Below, piece by piece: positions 38,790-50,727 of a stretch of DNA of 64,000 nucleotides. Made by a program: the position numbers and the translations under genes. The DNA is from Lingula anatina (Eukaryota; Brachiopoda; Lingulata; Lingulida; Lingulidae): contig NW_019775606.1 in the NCBI RefSeq assembly GCF_001039355.2, positions 209,133 through 273,132 of the forward strand. Reading direction: 5' to 3'. Position 1 is the first letter of the stretch; every line of letters begins with the position of its first letter. The notes beneath the pieces were generated by a model, which did no database searches, was not told where the DNA came from, and was given only the letters and a program-made list of their open reading frames with translations.

Positions 38790-40886
38790 TTAAACAGTCG
38801 TCTCCTTTTTGGCACGTGTTGGTTTAAAACGCGCGTCCGTTGCATCTGTGGATAGCGGCGTCGCAAGCACCGCTGGTAAGGGATTTTCCTTCGGAGCACT
38901 CTCTGCTGACAAAGCCCCCAAGCGGGAAATCTCACGTGACCACTTAAATACGTCATTGAGTACCTCCTTGTTGATTCGCCTGGCAGAGTTGTATGTACCA
39001 CGCCCGTAACCATGGATACCTATGACGACCCAGTCTTGGTAGTACCAAGTCCAGACGGGACTTCCGCTCTGGCCGCCTGCTGTATCGGTGTCGTAATCGA
39101 ACATCCGGTCACGTGCCCTAGATATCCTTCCGCCCCCTATCCACAGCGTTCCGTCGGATTTGTCACCCGGATAACCACAGATGTTAACCACTCTATTCTG
39201 GAGGGCTTCATCGGGGAGAAGATTGTACCCAAAGCCGTAGGAATCCCTTGGCAATGCTGCCCGGACTCTGTTTGTATCACTTACAAATATGGCGCCATAG
39301 TCATGCACGGAAGCGTCTCTACCTAAAAAAGGAACAATACCATGTACACACGGACTGACATAAAGCCATCACTGATGTGTAGTTTGACTCATACGGGAAT
39401 ACTTCTAACGAATGTGTTGTGTATGTCTTGTGTTAAGTCATCAAAGTAATTTCATTTGTAGACTACAGTTTATCAATACAGCAGATTTTTTAAAATAATC
39501 ATTACTTCCTGAAGTGATATTCCTCATATAAAGATCACTGGCCCGGAAGCTAGAGGGGTACACTGTAAAGTGCCCGTATGGTAGCTGCCACGTGTCTCGG
39601 CCGGGGTACACCTTCACTTTCTGCACATACGCTCCTTTGATGAAAAAACAGTACCAAAATTTTATTTTACGACAAAATCAAAAATTGATTTACCTTGGAA
39701 AGATGTAATGAAACAGCAATGGATAGAAATTTTATCCAGGTACATGTACTAACATTTGACGTGTATTCTGACTTCTTAGACTAAGAGGCTTACAATTTGT
39801 ATGCAATGCTGAAAAATAGGCCCTACATATTAATCACAAAAGTGATATTTTCATAATATATTTTTTGACTTTACCAACAAATTCGATGGCGTTTTAATCT
39901 CATTAAAAAGTTTTGAAATAAACAATTATACTTTTACGTCTTATTTACAACAAATACTTTCGAACTATGTAACAATATATAGAAATGCGTCCTTTTTTCA
40001 AAACTCAACGCACCTTCAATGAATAAGTTGTGTGCGCATGTCAGGATGACCAGGTCACGTGATGTCCCCCGCAGAGCTGTACAAAAGAAACCGGTGCCCT
40101 TGTAGCGATCGTTGCCAGCGTAAATCTCAAGGTAGCAAATCCACTTGTAAGGGGGTGAGGTACAGGGAGAGACGCGGAGGCGTTCGTCTGCCATCACGAC
40201 GTGCTCCATCTCGGGCGGTCGTCTGAATTTATAAAAACAATGTTGTTTATACAACACAGGCCTAATTTCAAAGTGACTTATCATCCTAGAAATAACTTTC
40301 ATTGGTAGAACAAGACCTGGTATATATGACATATATACTTGATAGTGTTATTCAAAATTGATTTATTCGGGCCGTTATCAAAGATATAAGAAAGACTTAA
40401 GACCATAATCCTAAGGAAAGGTAGTTGTAATATCACTATATTCCTCATATTATAGTGATTATACAGTTTATTTATGCATGCGTTAGATTAAGTTGAGGGT
40501 TAGTTTTGTATTCGGACTATCCTCCAGTTTTAATTTTTCCCAAACAAGAATAAGATAAAATGCACATGAAACGTTTATCCCGGATCTTCCCAGCCTCGAT
40601 GCTTTAGATATTTCAATATAAATATTTTTTAATTAAAACTAAGTTCATAAAAGCCATAAACTCTTGTTTGTTGTCTGTTGCCGATGAAAACTGACCCCCC
40701 CCAATTTTATCTAACGCATGCATAAATAAAATCATTATGATACTCACATGACTTCAATGTCTTCTAGGATCAACGGTGACTCTTTCAGGTTCTTCACGGC
40801 TTTCTGTTTCTTGGGACCAAAACTGACCTCCACATCGTCCACATCACTGGCGGCCTGCATTGACCTCGGCTCCTCGGAACTTTGAT
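38790..40886 (-). CDS. Glutamyl endopeptidase-like serine protease, copy 2 (5' end not found)
   Basis: Four exons fit with consistent phases: 40886-40748, 40222-40014, 39634-39506 and 39322-38790 (stop TAA). The first begins mid-codon (needs one base from an upstream exon), so the start is missing. A splice donor at 42879 with matching phase, ending an open frame (42879 to about 42972), is a weak candidate. The protein aligns with copy 1 from DDVEVSFGPKK onward. Catalytic residues: His in LTCAHN (40030-40032), Asp in HDYGAIF (39300-39302), Ser in GQSGSPVW (39066-39068). IGIHGYG (His 39012-39014) is the Glu-specificity His. Glu residues precede the predicted mature start HVVMADERLRV. Two introns cut the catalytic domain at positions unlike either other copy. 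The C-terminal extension after WSREISR is about 40 residues and unlike copy 1's tail. The His motif is C-A-H rather than A-G-H, a small departure that leaves the His in place. Confidence 0.87.
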
Positions 40887-42473
40887 CTTTTGGGAAAATA
40901 AATGCCATAAATTGACAATAAAATGCTATAATGCTAAGGGTTTTAAAAAAAAAAAAAAATCAAAAATCAAGCGTCAGAATAAAATTATAATGCTGATTTT
41001 TTTCAAAGTAAAATCCAACACCATTCACTTAATACATGGACAAAGTTCAGAAATCTCGATTGCAATGGCGACACCAGAGATGCATTTCAACTTGAATTAA
41101 AATAACTTTCTTTCAGTTTTGTTCATAGATTGATGAAATAAGTCTACGCGTAATTTTCAGCGCCATTTTTGAGCAGGACCAAAATCTCTATATATATCTA
41201 GCATTTCCCACATTCTTGTTTACACTGATCATATTTTTTTATTATGAGTTCGGTATATGTCCATTCATACACACCCGACGTCATGTTGTCTTCATTTTTC
41301 TCTTTGTCCTTCATTTTCCCATTTGTTTCTAGTCTTGTCCTGTTAATAAACAACGTTTTCTGTGAAAAAAAAAAAAAAAAAGCATGACGTAAGCTGTGTT
41401 TTGCACATATAATGAAACAGAAATGTACTTCACTCAACAGGAAGTACTGAAATTGCTGTTGTTTACTCCAACATAGCGGTCTCTATCTAGAGCACCTTCA
41501 TCAGGGAATGAGACTATCTAGGGGGAAATAGCCTCTACCCAGGTAATTTATAGGTATAGGAGCCGGGTGCCAGTCTCAATAGAAATGATAGGGCCTCCCT
41601 CCCTGGACTGGATCAGGTTTTTTTTTCTACGGTATTTCTGAGGCAGTGGGTATTGAGGTGAGGGTAGGGGTGGGTGGGAGCAAGTTCATCTCCTGGATAG
41701 ACTCATTCTCAGATGGAAATGCTATAAATAGTACTCGAAATATAAGAGATAAACAATAATTTCTGTGCTAGCTGTTGGTCGAAGAAAAATTACCCTTTAT
41801 TTGCAATGTAGACAATATAAAATACATTGCAATAAGCTGATATTAAAGCTAATTAAGATAATATCATACTTTGCTATAGTTATGCTGCATTGACTGAGTA
41901 CTTCTTCCTAAAAGACCCAAAATCGCTGATGTGAGGACACCTACATGTATATTGCCTCTCATCTTCACAATACATTATCATGAACTTAATCTTTAAGTGT
42001 ATAAGATTCTCTTTGCAATATGAAGCTCTGACTCATATAACTGATATCCTGTTAATATTTAAGTACTAGTAGATACATGTATGATTCCATTTGGTATATT
42101 TTTATGAAATATATTCCTCTATTAATTCGTAGAATCGTGTCAATATGGGTGATAAATGCAATATGGATAATAAAATCATTAGGCCTAAATGAAAGAATTA
42201 TCGACGTAGAATGAAATACAGCTCTGTTCTGATGGGGCTGTTGAATCTACTAAGTGAAACTAATCAACTCGATGACTCATTCATTATATTGAAACATGTT
42301 GGATGCTCACCTAAAAATAAATAAAGCGGAGGAGTAAAGTACTGGTGGTTTACTGTAAATGGAACCCATTCCTAGCCTGTGGAGTAAGTTCAACCAAGGG
42401 TTTGGAAGTCAGGGTGAAAAATAGCTACTGCCTGTATGGAAAACCTCGTTTTCAGGGTACTCACTTTACCCTC

Positions 42474-42640
42474 TATCAGGGTGGCATATATTAGAGGCAC
42501 ATTTTCCACAGTTAGAAGATTTACCATATCTAGCCCTTGGACATAATAACGATTTTGTCCATGTCTAGCCAGAGATATTATCTTTGAACATCTAGTGATA
42601 AATCAATTTGTGGCCCTGGTACAGGGCACTCTCACCTTTA
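42474..42640. mobile_element. CCTCTACCAGGG-family TIR element, inverted copy
   Basis: Ends CCCTCTATCAGGG and GTGGCCCTGGTACAGGG. The internal CATCTAGTGATAAATCAATT is the reverse complement of the family core. Confidence 0.55.
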
Positions 42641-43130
42641 GAATCGTGTTGCACACACACTGTGCTTGCAACCTGCACTGGTAGACAGTACTCGACACCC
42701 TATTACAAAAGCATATAACAAGTTGTCACATGAGAAACGGAGACTTGAGTATAAGAAGGCTAATATAACAGCCAACGCAATGCTTTGGGAATCAGGGTAA
42801 TGCCAAGCGTATAGCGGAAAAGAGAATATTGAACATTATGCCGTGCAAACCCCCGGTGTACTGGCACACTGTACTCACCTCTTCCGTCTTTGCACCCTGT
42901 GACCAAAGCTACATTTCTGCCTAGTCCACCTCCAGTCACGCTGACGCTATTACAAACGTGAAAGCCCGACACTTCAGGCTAGGTTCAATGCATTCATATG
43001 CTGGTGGTGTTTACTTAACCCGATTTTGTTCAAATTTTTCGATCGATTATCATTGTTGACCACGCGGGAGGCGTTTCATTATGACGTCATTCAATAACTT
43101 AATACGCGTATGCTGGCATAGGCCTAAATA

Positions 43131-43432
43131 CATTGTTAAGTACCCACATATACTCAAACTGAACCAAGTAAATGTTCCTTTTGCATCGGACTTATGTCAT
43201 ATACACTTCAGAAAAATGTTGTCTATTTTAAAAATAGTAATCAAATTGTTAAATTTGACGTTATTTATCTTTCAGTAAACNTTGTTAAGTACCCACATAG
43301 ACTCAAACAGCTGAACCAAGTAAATGTTCCTTTTGCATCGGACTTATGTCAAAAACACTCCAGAAAAATGTTGTCTATTTTAAAAATAGTAATCAAATTG
43401 TTAAATTTGACGTTATTTATCTTTCAGTAAAC
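43131..43432 (+). repeat. Direct duplication of about 150 bp flanking a single N
   Basis: 43131-43280 and 43282-43432 are nearly identical, beginning TTGTTAAGTACCCACATA and ending CTTTCAGTAAAC, and are separated by one N at 43281. Best read as an assembly join of overlapping or haplotypic sequence. Confidence 0.85.
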
Positions 43433-44085
43433 AGCCGTAATAAAATTTTCGAGGTAGCCGATTTAATTTTCCTTTCCGTACGACAGTTACTTTTTTCTCT
43501 TTTCTTTTTATCAAATTAATGTTTGGTGGAGATTTGAATCGGTTATTCAAACAGTCAATTATAAGATAAGTATGAAAAATAGTCGAAAGGAAAAATTCTA
43601 TTCTGATATCCTCACATTTTGTCTGACTCAAATTTTCATGGAAATGAAGTTATGTTGCGATCACTATGGCAGAGACACACTTAGCAAAACGTCCATTTTC
43701 TTTTTAAAAAACTTTTTATTGAACCAGTGAGAATACTTTATTGAAGATCAGTTTTTATATTTACATTATTTTAAAAAACGGTGACTGGATAAGAGTTGAA
43801 AAGAGAGAGAAATAACTGAAAAAAAGATTTTTTTGCATCAACTGCAATTTAAAAGCAATAGCTTTGTTTTGTGAAAATACTGTGTGTGGTGCAAGAACTA
43901 CATAAAGGTCTTTTTATCAAGCAGCAGGCCTTGTATTGCACTATGACTTGAAAAACTTGAATTTTATGTACGTTTGATAAATAATAATACTTCGTGGAAG
44001 TGCCTTTACTGGTCAAAACAATCCTTCGTTGACTAATTAGCAGGTCTTACTTATTACCTTCAGTAACATGATATACCTAAACTCA

Positions 44086-45945
44086 TTACTGCTTAATTTC
44101 CCGCGTCCACTGCTGTACCTGCGCTACGAGGTCTTTAGTGATACGTCTAGCTGAGTTATAACCCCCTTCCTCAGGGACACCCTTCAAATGTATCCCCACC
44201 AAAACAAAATGGTGACGATTCCACATCCAGACGGGGCTTCCGCTCTGCCCCTTGGCCGTATCAGTGTCATAGAATATACGCCTGTCACTCACAGCTTGGA
44301 CACGCCCACCGCCCAAGTGCAGAGACCCAATTGGCTTATCGTTCGGGTAACCGGCAAGCGAGGTCACCTGATTAAGTAAGTTGACGTCATCAATTATACT
44401 ATACCCAAAACCAAACTCATCCTGATTGTAATCAACGTAACTAGCGGGCAGCAAAATTGCTCCATAATCTTCTGATGCGATTTTATTATTGACGTAATTT
44501 TGCGACACCCGGAAGTGAGTCGGGTAGACTCTGTAGGCCCCCAGGGGGGCGCTGCGACCGTCCAGGCCCGGGTAGATGTCCAGGTATTTCACGTAGCCCC
44601 CGTGGGTGTGCATGTAGAGGTTGTGTCCGGCGGTGAGAATGAGACCTCCTTTCCCCGAAATCATGGATGTGAAGGCACCTGTACCGGCGAATTTCTTCCC
44701 GTCACTGGCCGTCATCACGAGGTAGCAAACCCATCTATAGAGTAAAAAAATTAACAAGTATCAGATGATATTGCGCGGAATGTTATGCAAGTGCTAACAA
44801 GTATTCCTGTTTTGATTGTCGAGTTCTTAATAAGAAAAAATGCCCAAAAAACATAAATGGCTTACAAGTCCATACTGCGTAGAATCGGTGGCGTCTATCG
44901 GATAAGCTGTTTTTTTTTTTACAACTGGACTCATGATGTTTCCTCCCTGCGGCGTAATATTTGAATAACAGGCATATCAACAAACAAAATATAAAAAAAA
45001 TATGTAAAAGTATATCTTAGCACTTCAAAATATGCAACCTTTTATCTGCATGTATAAAACAATTACCTATACGGCTGTGAAGTACAGGGAGTAATGTGTA
45101 TTCTTTCGTCTCCTTGTACTATACTCTCTGGCAAGAAACCTTGAAACATCATTGCAGAATTATTCAGCTTTTTATACTCGTTATCATCTACACCGTAAAA
45201 TGTGGCACCCTCTAGTTTTGCGTCCTCTTGAACGTAAGTTGACTTCCGGGTTAAATGCGCATGCGGCATGTCACGTGGAGGGACGTGAGTTGGGATCCTT
45301 TCTGTGCTGAGACCGTTGGAAGACCTAATGTGAAGAGGTCCCGTGAGTTCGGGCACTGGAAAGATAGGAACCAGATGTCACTCATAACACAATCTAAGGT
45401 TTATTACAATTGGTGTAGTTCAACGTAACACAATTTGTCACACCAAACACAATTTGCAACTTGAAAATTTTGAAAAACGGTTTATTATTTCTGATTGGCC
45501 CGCTCAACACAGGAACAATGGCATATAAATTGTTGCTTACATCTAACACATTCCCATGCATTATAACTGTAACATTTATGTTGTTATCAGCAACAGCTAG
45601 CTAGAACATAAAAATGTATACAATGAAGTCTGTACTTCAGTGAATCTAGAAACAACCAAGTTAGCAAGCCATAATATTTCAATCCAGATTACAACAATGC
45701 CCATCAACCATAATCGCTTATCATCTTGATGTAAACTGAGAATTTCTGTTACTTTTAACATATTAAAACATCGGTCAAAAGACATGAGCGTAATCCCTAC
45801 CAGGTATCGCACCGTCGTTTAAATCTCTCACCACTGGCGCCCTCTCTGGGGAGTGATCGTGCGCCCACGGAAAGGGGGAGCCACCGCTGGCAGGGGGTGC
45901 GAAGCGCCGTACACCCCCTCGAGGAGTTCGGTCATAATAGGACAT
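44086..45945 (-). CDS. Glutamyl endopeptidase-like serine protease, copy 3, apparently complete CDS
   Basis: Exons 45945-45801 (ATG; the exon itself reaches the acceptor at 45969), 45355-45067 and 44734-44086 (stop TAA) give 1083 nt and 360 aa with consistent phases and GT/AG junctions. The N-terminus (MSYYDRTPRGG) is Gly/Pro/Arg-rich and has no signal peptide, suggesting either a cytosolic enzyme or unconventional release. A pro-region of about 110 residues precedes the predicted mature start SIVQGDERIHI, which follows a Glu. Catalytic residues: His in LTAGHN (44623-44625), Asp in EDYGAIL (44467-44469), Ser in GQSGSPVW (44242-44244). VGIHLKG (His 44188-44190) is the S1 His expected in Glu-specific members. 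One intron lies between PYR and W at the start of the catalytic domain. A 5'UTR intron must exist upstream of 45969. A donor-like site near 50844 or 47700 could belong to the non-coding first exon, but I cannot choose between them. Confidence 0.9.
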
Positions 45946-46689
45946 TGTGCACGTCTTGTTTAGGAGGATCTGAAAGGAAGACTTGGGACATTAGACAGAT
46001 GGCGGGGCATAATATTAAGTTGTACAAGCTAAGATATGCAAATGCAGATAAATAAAAAAAATGCATTATTAAACATGTAAAGAGAGAGAGAGGGAGAGAG
46101 ATGAAACGTGCACTGACGTCTTTACCAAAACGTGAAATCACGAGGTTTTCAGATCCCCACTTTCAAACCGCAAGACATATATTTCTGACATAAGGAAGTT
46201 ACCACATTTTGATAACAACATAATACTGGCAACCTCAGTATAAACAGGGTTTTGATGACCGCTTTATACAGGCTCAATGCCAATCATGGAACAAGATGAT
46301 TAATCATGTCTTAAAAGTCTGCCAATTTTTCGCCCACCGCCTCGGTAAACAGCTGCAAAATAATGCTTACGTGACTTCAAAGGATTCGCATGATATCCAT
46401 CCAATAACAAGTAATGTTAAAGAACATGTTTTATGTTGCAGCATTAAGAGCAATCTCCCTGGCAACCGCCATTAGATAAAATGTACTGCGTTAATTAGGT
46501 TTAACATGCCCCTTTTCATTACCACATGAAGAATACATTGGTGGCACTTTTGTTTATCGCTAAGCTATGGATGTCTGCTTGAAAAAATTACATTAGGAAA
46601 GCGTATCCTTTGTGGTCCATCCACTCTGCCGGTTTCTGGCTAAAATTTAAACAGTGAACACCACTCTTATTGATTATCCGGTTACTCTA

Positions 46690-46907
46690 AGACCCCATTC
46701 CCAGAGATTAGATCGATCCAAACTAGATCGACCTTACTACCTGGAGGTGCACGCTAAATAGCTGTCAGCCAAGCGGGCACGAAAGTTAATTACCCCCTTA
46801 CAGCTTGCAGTAGGCGGGACGGACATTTAAGCCGGATTATCTGACAGTAATCTAGTGAGACTCCCCACGGGGATAGATCGATCTAAATGTCTGGGAATAC
46901 GCCCTAA
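46690..46907. mobile_element. GATCGATC-family TIR element, full copy
   Basis: The left end (CCCATTCCCAGAGATTAGAT followed by CGATC) and the right end (GATCGATCTAAATGTCTGGG) are inverted. The body shares AGTTAATTACCCCC and GTAGGCGGGACGGACATTTA with the copy at 16491-16690. Confidence 0.75.
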
Positions 46908-46939
46908 CTACAACAACGACACAATGAACATGTACGTAA

Positions 46940-46988
<49 letters not shown>

Positions 46989-46991
46989 ACA
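46940..46991. repeat. (TC)n(AC)n microsatellite
   Basis: Compound dinucleotide tract directly beyond the GATCGATC element at 46690-46907. Confidence 0.95.
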
Positions 46992-48221
46992 TGCCAATGT
47001 AACTCTCTACTAGTCTGCCGCCATCCCTTCCCTCAACTACGAATACCCTGTTTAAACCCATAAATTTCATTTAATAAGTCTCAGTTTGTGAAATAAATAC
47101 AGAAAATAGTTTTATTCACCTCAGGCTCGTTCCACTTAGCCCTGTTTAGTACATAATTCGTACGGACTGTGACACAAAGCAACAGGGGGGAGGGGGTCTG
47201 CCACTTCCGCCAGTTGACAATAAATTAAAGAAGAACAGAGTGAGCCGTTAACACCTCACACATGGCTGACACCGTAATTAATAGCACTGTACCAGTGTCG
47301 GCCCTCTGACACCTGTTGTGCAGGCCAGATGGTTTACTACTCCTTCCAGGTGCGAGTGTTTTGGTGGTATCGATCCCCGGTCAGGTTGTGACAGGATCGT
47401 ACCAAACATCAACGTAAAAACCTAACCCCCCCCTCCACACACACACATACTATTACGCACACACGTTCGGGCCTCACTGCAACACGAAGCAGAGTAGGCC
47501 TAATACCTAAAACTGCGGTCAGATCTAGGACCCACTAGGTCAAAGGCAATTAATGTATCTTATATAATGACCATATTGTGCGACCTTGCGTGCATTCTGT
47601 TAAATTATTCCTATTGCTTTACCGACAGGACACCTCATATGAAAAAATACTGAGTTATTAGGCCTACTTATTTAAGATGCACTGGGATTAGGACACGACT
47701 CACCTTTTACATTCAAACAGAGATGTGAGTCCAGTAGGCCGGAAGATCCCAGGCACAGTACAATGGGCTATATAGACCTTGGCGCACCTATAAGAGCCTC
47801 TCGATATTAATCTGTCCTATCTTCAAATATATTCCACTTCCCCCAACATTGTCCGTTTATGTCACATACCACTCAATACTGAAAATGTTAATTAACCTCA
47901 TTTTCAATACTTAAACAGTATATCAATGGCTTTAACAATAGTCTGATAACGAGATCATTGACTGGAGAGTGACCCTGAATGCGCATAAGGTATGCAACAT
48001 GGCGCCTCGCAGTAATATCACGCTATATGCTTCTCTGATTTTGAATTAATGTATATAATGACATTTGAGAATGCATGAACTTCATGCGATATAATCAATA
48101 TACACGACAATTAAAAGACAAAGTCATAGCGCGATGAAAATTGCTGATGACGACCAGGTAAATACTAGTATGGCCATCATACTTGTACATAGCCTTACAT
48201 GGTACCTGCCAAAGTACTAGG

Positions 48222-48463
48222 GGCCATTCCCAGACTAACTGTGGATCGATCTATTTCCGAGCAGATTTTAGTTAAATTGCAATCAGCAGCTTAGATGTCT
48301 GTCACGTCTACTGAAGCTGCTAGAGGTAATTAATTATCGTTTGGCATCTTCAGTGGGCGCGCCAGACATCTAAACCGCTTAAGCTGAAAGCAAATTAGCG
48401 AGAAACCCCCCGGAGATGGATCGATCCTGTTAGATCGATCTAGGTATGGGAATCCAGTCTAAG
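48222..48463. mobile_element. GATCGATC-family TIR element, diverged copy
   Basis: The ends GGCCATTCCCAGACTAACTG and TTAGATCGATCTAGGTATGG are inverted. The body keeps AATTAATTATCG, CAGACATCTAAACCGCTTAA and GCTGAAAGCAAATTAGCGAG, diverged from the other copies. Confidence 0.65.
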
Positions 48464-50508
48464 TAATTGAGTGCCACAGGTAATTAAATGTAATAAGCCA
48501 AATTGGCATTAAGCGTAAGTTTATGTCTGTAGCTTAGTTAAAGATAGACGAGGTATATGAGTATTGCCAGAATTATAATAGTGGTAGCTAAATTGGTCTT
48601 TGACAGGGCGAGATAAGGGCGGGGAGGGGGTGTGCTTGTTTCTCTTTTTTAATCCTTTGACTCCTGACCGGACATACTTTATGAATAGTTGACGTTTTTT
48701 TTTCATTTGTTGAGTGGAAAAATATGTGATCTTTGTTAAAGAATGGGATTAAAATTAGAAAAATGAAATTTAATGGCATGGAGTGAAAAAGAATAAATTG
48801 ACGGATGTGAACTAAAATAAAATAAACAGAAAATTATGAAATACGACAATCGATTTGCTTGTAATTAACAAACAAAAGCGTTTTGGTTATCTATCAGCAT
48901 TATTTTACTTAAATACGCAATGTTTCACGTAATTTATCTAATCGGTTGCTTGAAAATATTACCAGAACGAGCATAGGGACATCCTAATGGCAGCAAAACC
49001 AAAACAAATTTCGCAAACGTGATTTATACGAATGAATAAAAAATGCTGAAAAGATGGAGTCGACAAAGGGCGATCAATATCGTTTTATTTAGACGGAGTG
49101 TGTCGCGTCAATAATTTGCCCCAAATGTATTTTCCGATGTTACTTATGTAAATACAGTATATGCAAGTGTCTAGATCTACTGATACATGCACCAACCCCA
49201 AATCAGCGGCCTTGGATCTTTTTTCTATTTGGATAATTCACTCTGTATATGTGCACTGTGAGTGTGAAACTGATCGGTTATTTAACACGAACGACCTGAT
49301 AGCAAGGGGCCGACAAACCATAGGAACAGGTTGCCCTCACTATACAGTGAACTATAAAAAGATTGCTTTCAACAACGTTAGACCGACCTAAAAATAACAA
49401 TGCACAATGAATTGTGTCAGAAATTTTCTAGTGGGCCGCCCCAAAAAATAACGCTTGCCAGATTCTCCAGTTGGGGTATGCTCAGTTGTGAATACCATTG
49501 TGTACGCCGGAGATGAAGCTATGCACACTCCATTTACTGCCTGCAAAAAAGATTTCGCATTGTATCACGATCATTATTATCAAAGATCAGTAATGGCGCC
49601 CGTATTAATGACGTGCTTAACACGTTTAACTGTCAAAGTGACCCCAGGTCAATTATAAAAAGGAACCAGTGATTTTTTTAAACGTCAAGGATTATACATT
49701 TGTGAATTTTGGAGAAGCTGCAATTTAAAAATTGTAAATATAATATAGGGTGTGCATTAAAAGCTCTAATAATCTGGGGAATGTGGGAACGAACAATTTA
49801 ACATTAAATAATTATCTTCACTAAAATTTTAAGCTAAATCCTTTACCCTTTATTAGTAATGTGACTATATCCATTTTATATGCACTGATGCCATGTATGA
49901 TCTTTAATTATAAGTTTTCTATATTATTTAGTTGAATAAATCGGAAGATCAAAGTTGTAATTTTGTTCCACGCTCATAAATACCTAATCCCGCAAAGGGT
50001 ATAAATAGTCTTCCAGACCAACCTCAACCTTAAAGAATTAATGAAACGGGGGTGGCGGAAACCACCAAATAAATCGGAAATTTCTTTTTCGTCATCCTGT
50101 AAACAAAATCAGTGGCTATTGTTGTGACAGGACCCTTCCCTTTCTCTCCGTCCCTGCCCAGGATCCAATCCAGCCCCGTTCATTCAATGGTAGTGAACCG
50201 TGACGTCGCCACCCATCGTATTTGATTTCACTGATTTTATCCTACCTGATCGGTCAAGTCTTCTGTATTTTTATCCATTTTGATACACATTCCCCCGTAC
50301 CTTTACATTATCTACATGTACATGTAAGTTATTAATACGGCATATAATATGAATTGAGTGGGTTCGCCCGGGAATCACTCATGCATGCGAGTATTTCCTC
50401 CGGCTGCAACGAATGGCTTTGTGAGAACAAATCTGATTTGGAGAGATAGAGAGCGTAATGTATGTGTGAGAGAGAATGCAGAGACGAGTGCATAAGTTTG
50501 TGTGTGTA

Positions 50509-50662
50509 TCCTCTACCAGGGCCACAGATTGATTTTTTTACTAGATATTCACAAATATGTCTCTTGTTAATCGATGGCACATTTCTGCACTCACGCTAGA
50601 ATCCAAAATCCTAGACTCACTTTGAGAAAAGTGTCTATTATTATCTGCGGCTGGTAGAGGGT
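50509..50662. mobile_element. CCTCTACCAGGG-family TIR element
   Basis: Left end CCTCTACCAGGGCCACAGAT, right end CTGCGGCTGGTAGAGG. The internal ACTAGATATTCACAAATATG matches the copy at 28435-28566. A (TG)n(AG)n tract follows directly. Confidence 0.65.
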
Positions 50663-50664
50663 AA

Positions 50665-50683
50665 TGTGTGTGTGTGTGTGTGC

Positions 50684-50727
<44 letters not shown>
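50665..50727. repeat. (TG)n(AG)n microsatellite
   Basis: Compound dinucleotide tract at the end of the element at 50509-50662. Confidence 0.95.

Larger units (their letters stand above)
40887..44085. other. 5' region of protease copy 2 and 3' flank of copy 3
   Basis: Should contain the missing 5' exon or exons of copy 2. The best candidate is the donor-ended frame at 42879 to about 42972, which has the right phase but no conserved residues. Also a TIR element (42474-42640) and the N-flanking duplication (43131-43432). Confidence 0.45.
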
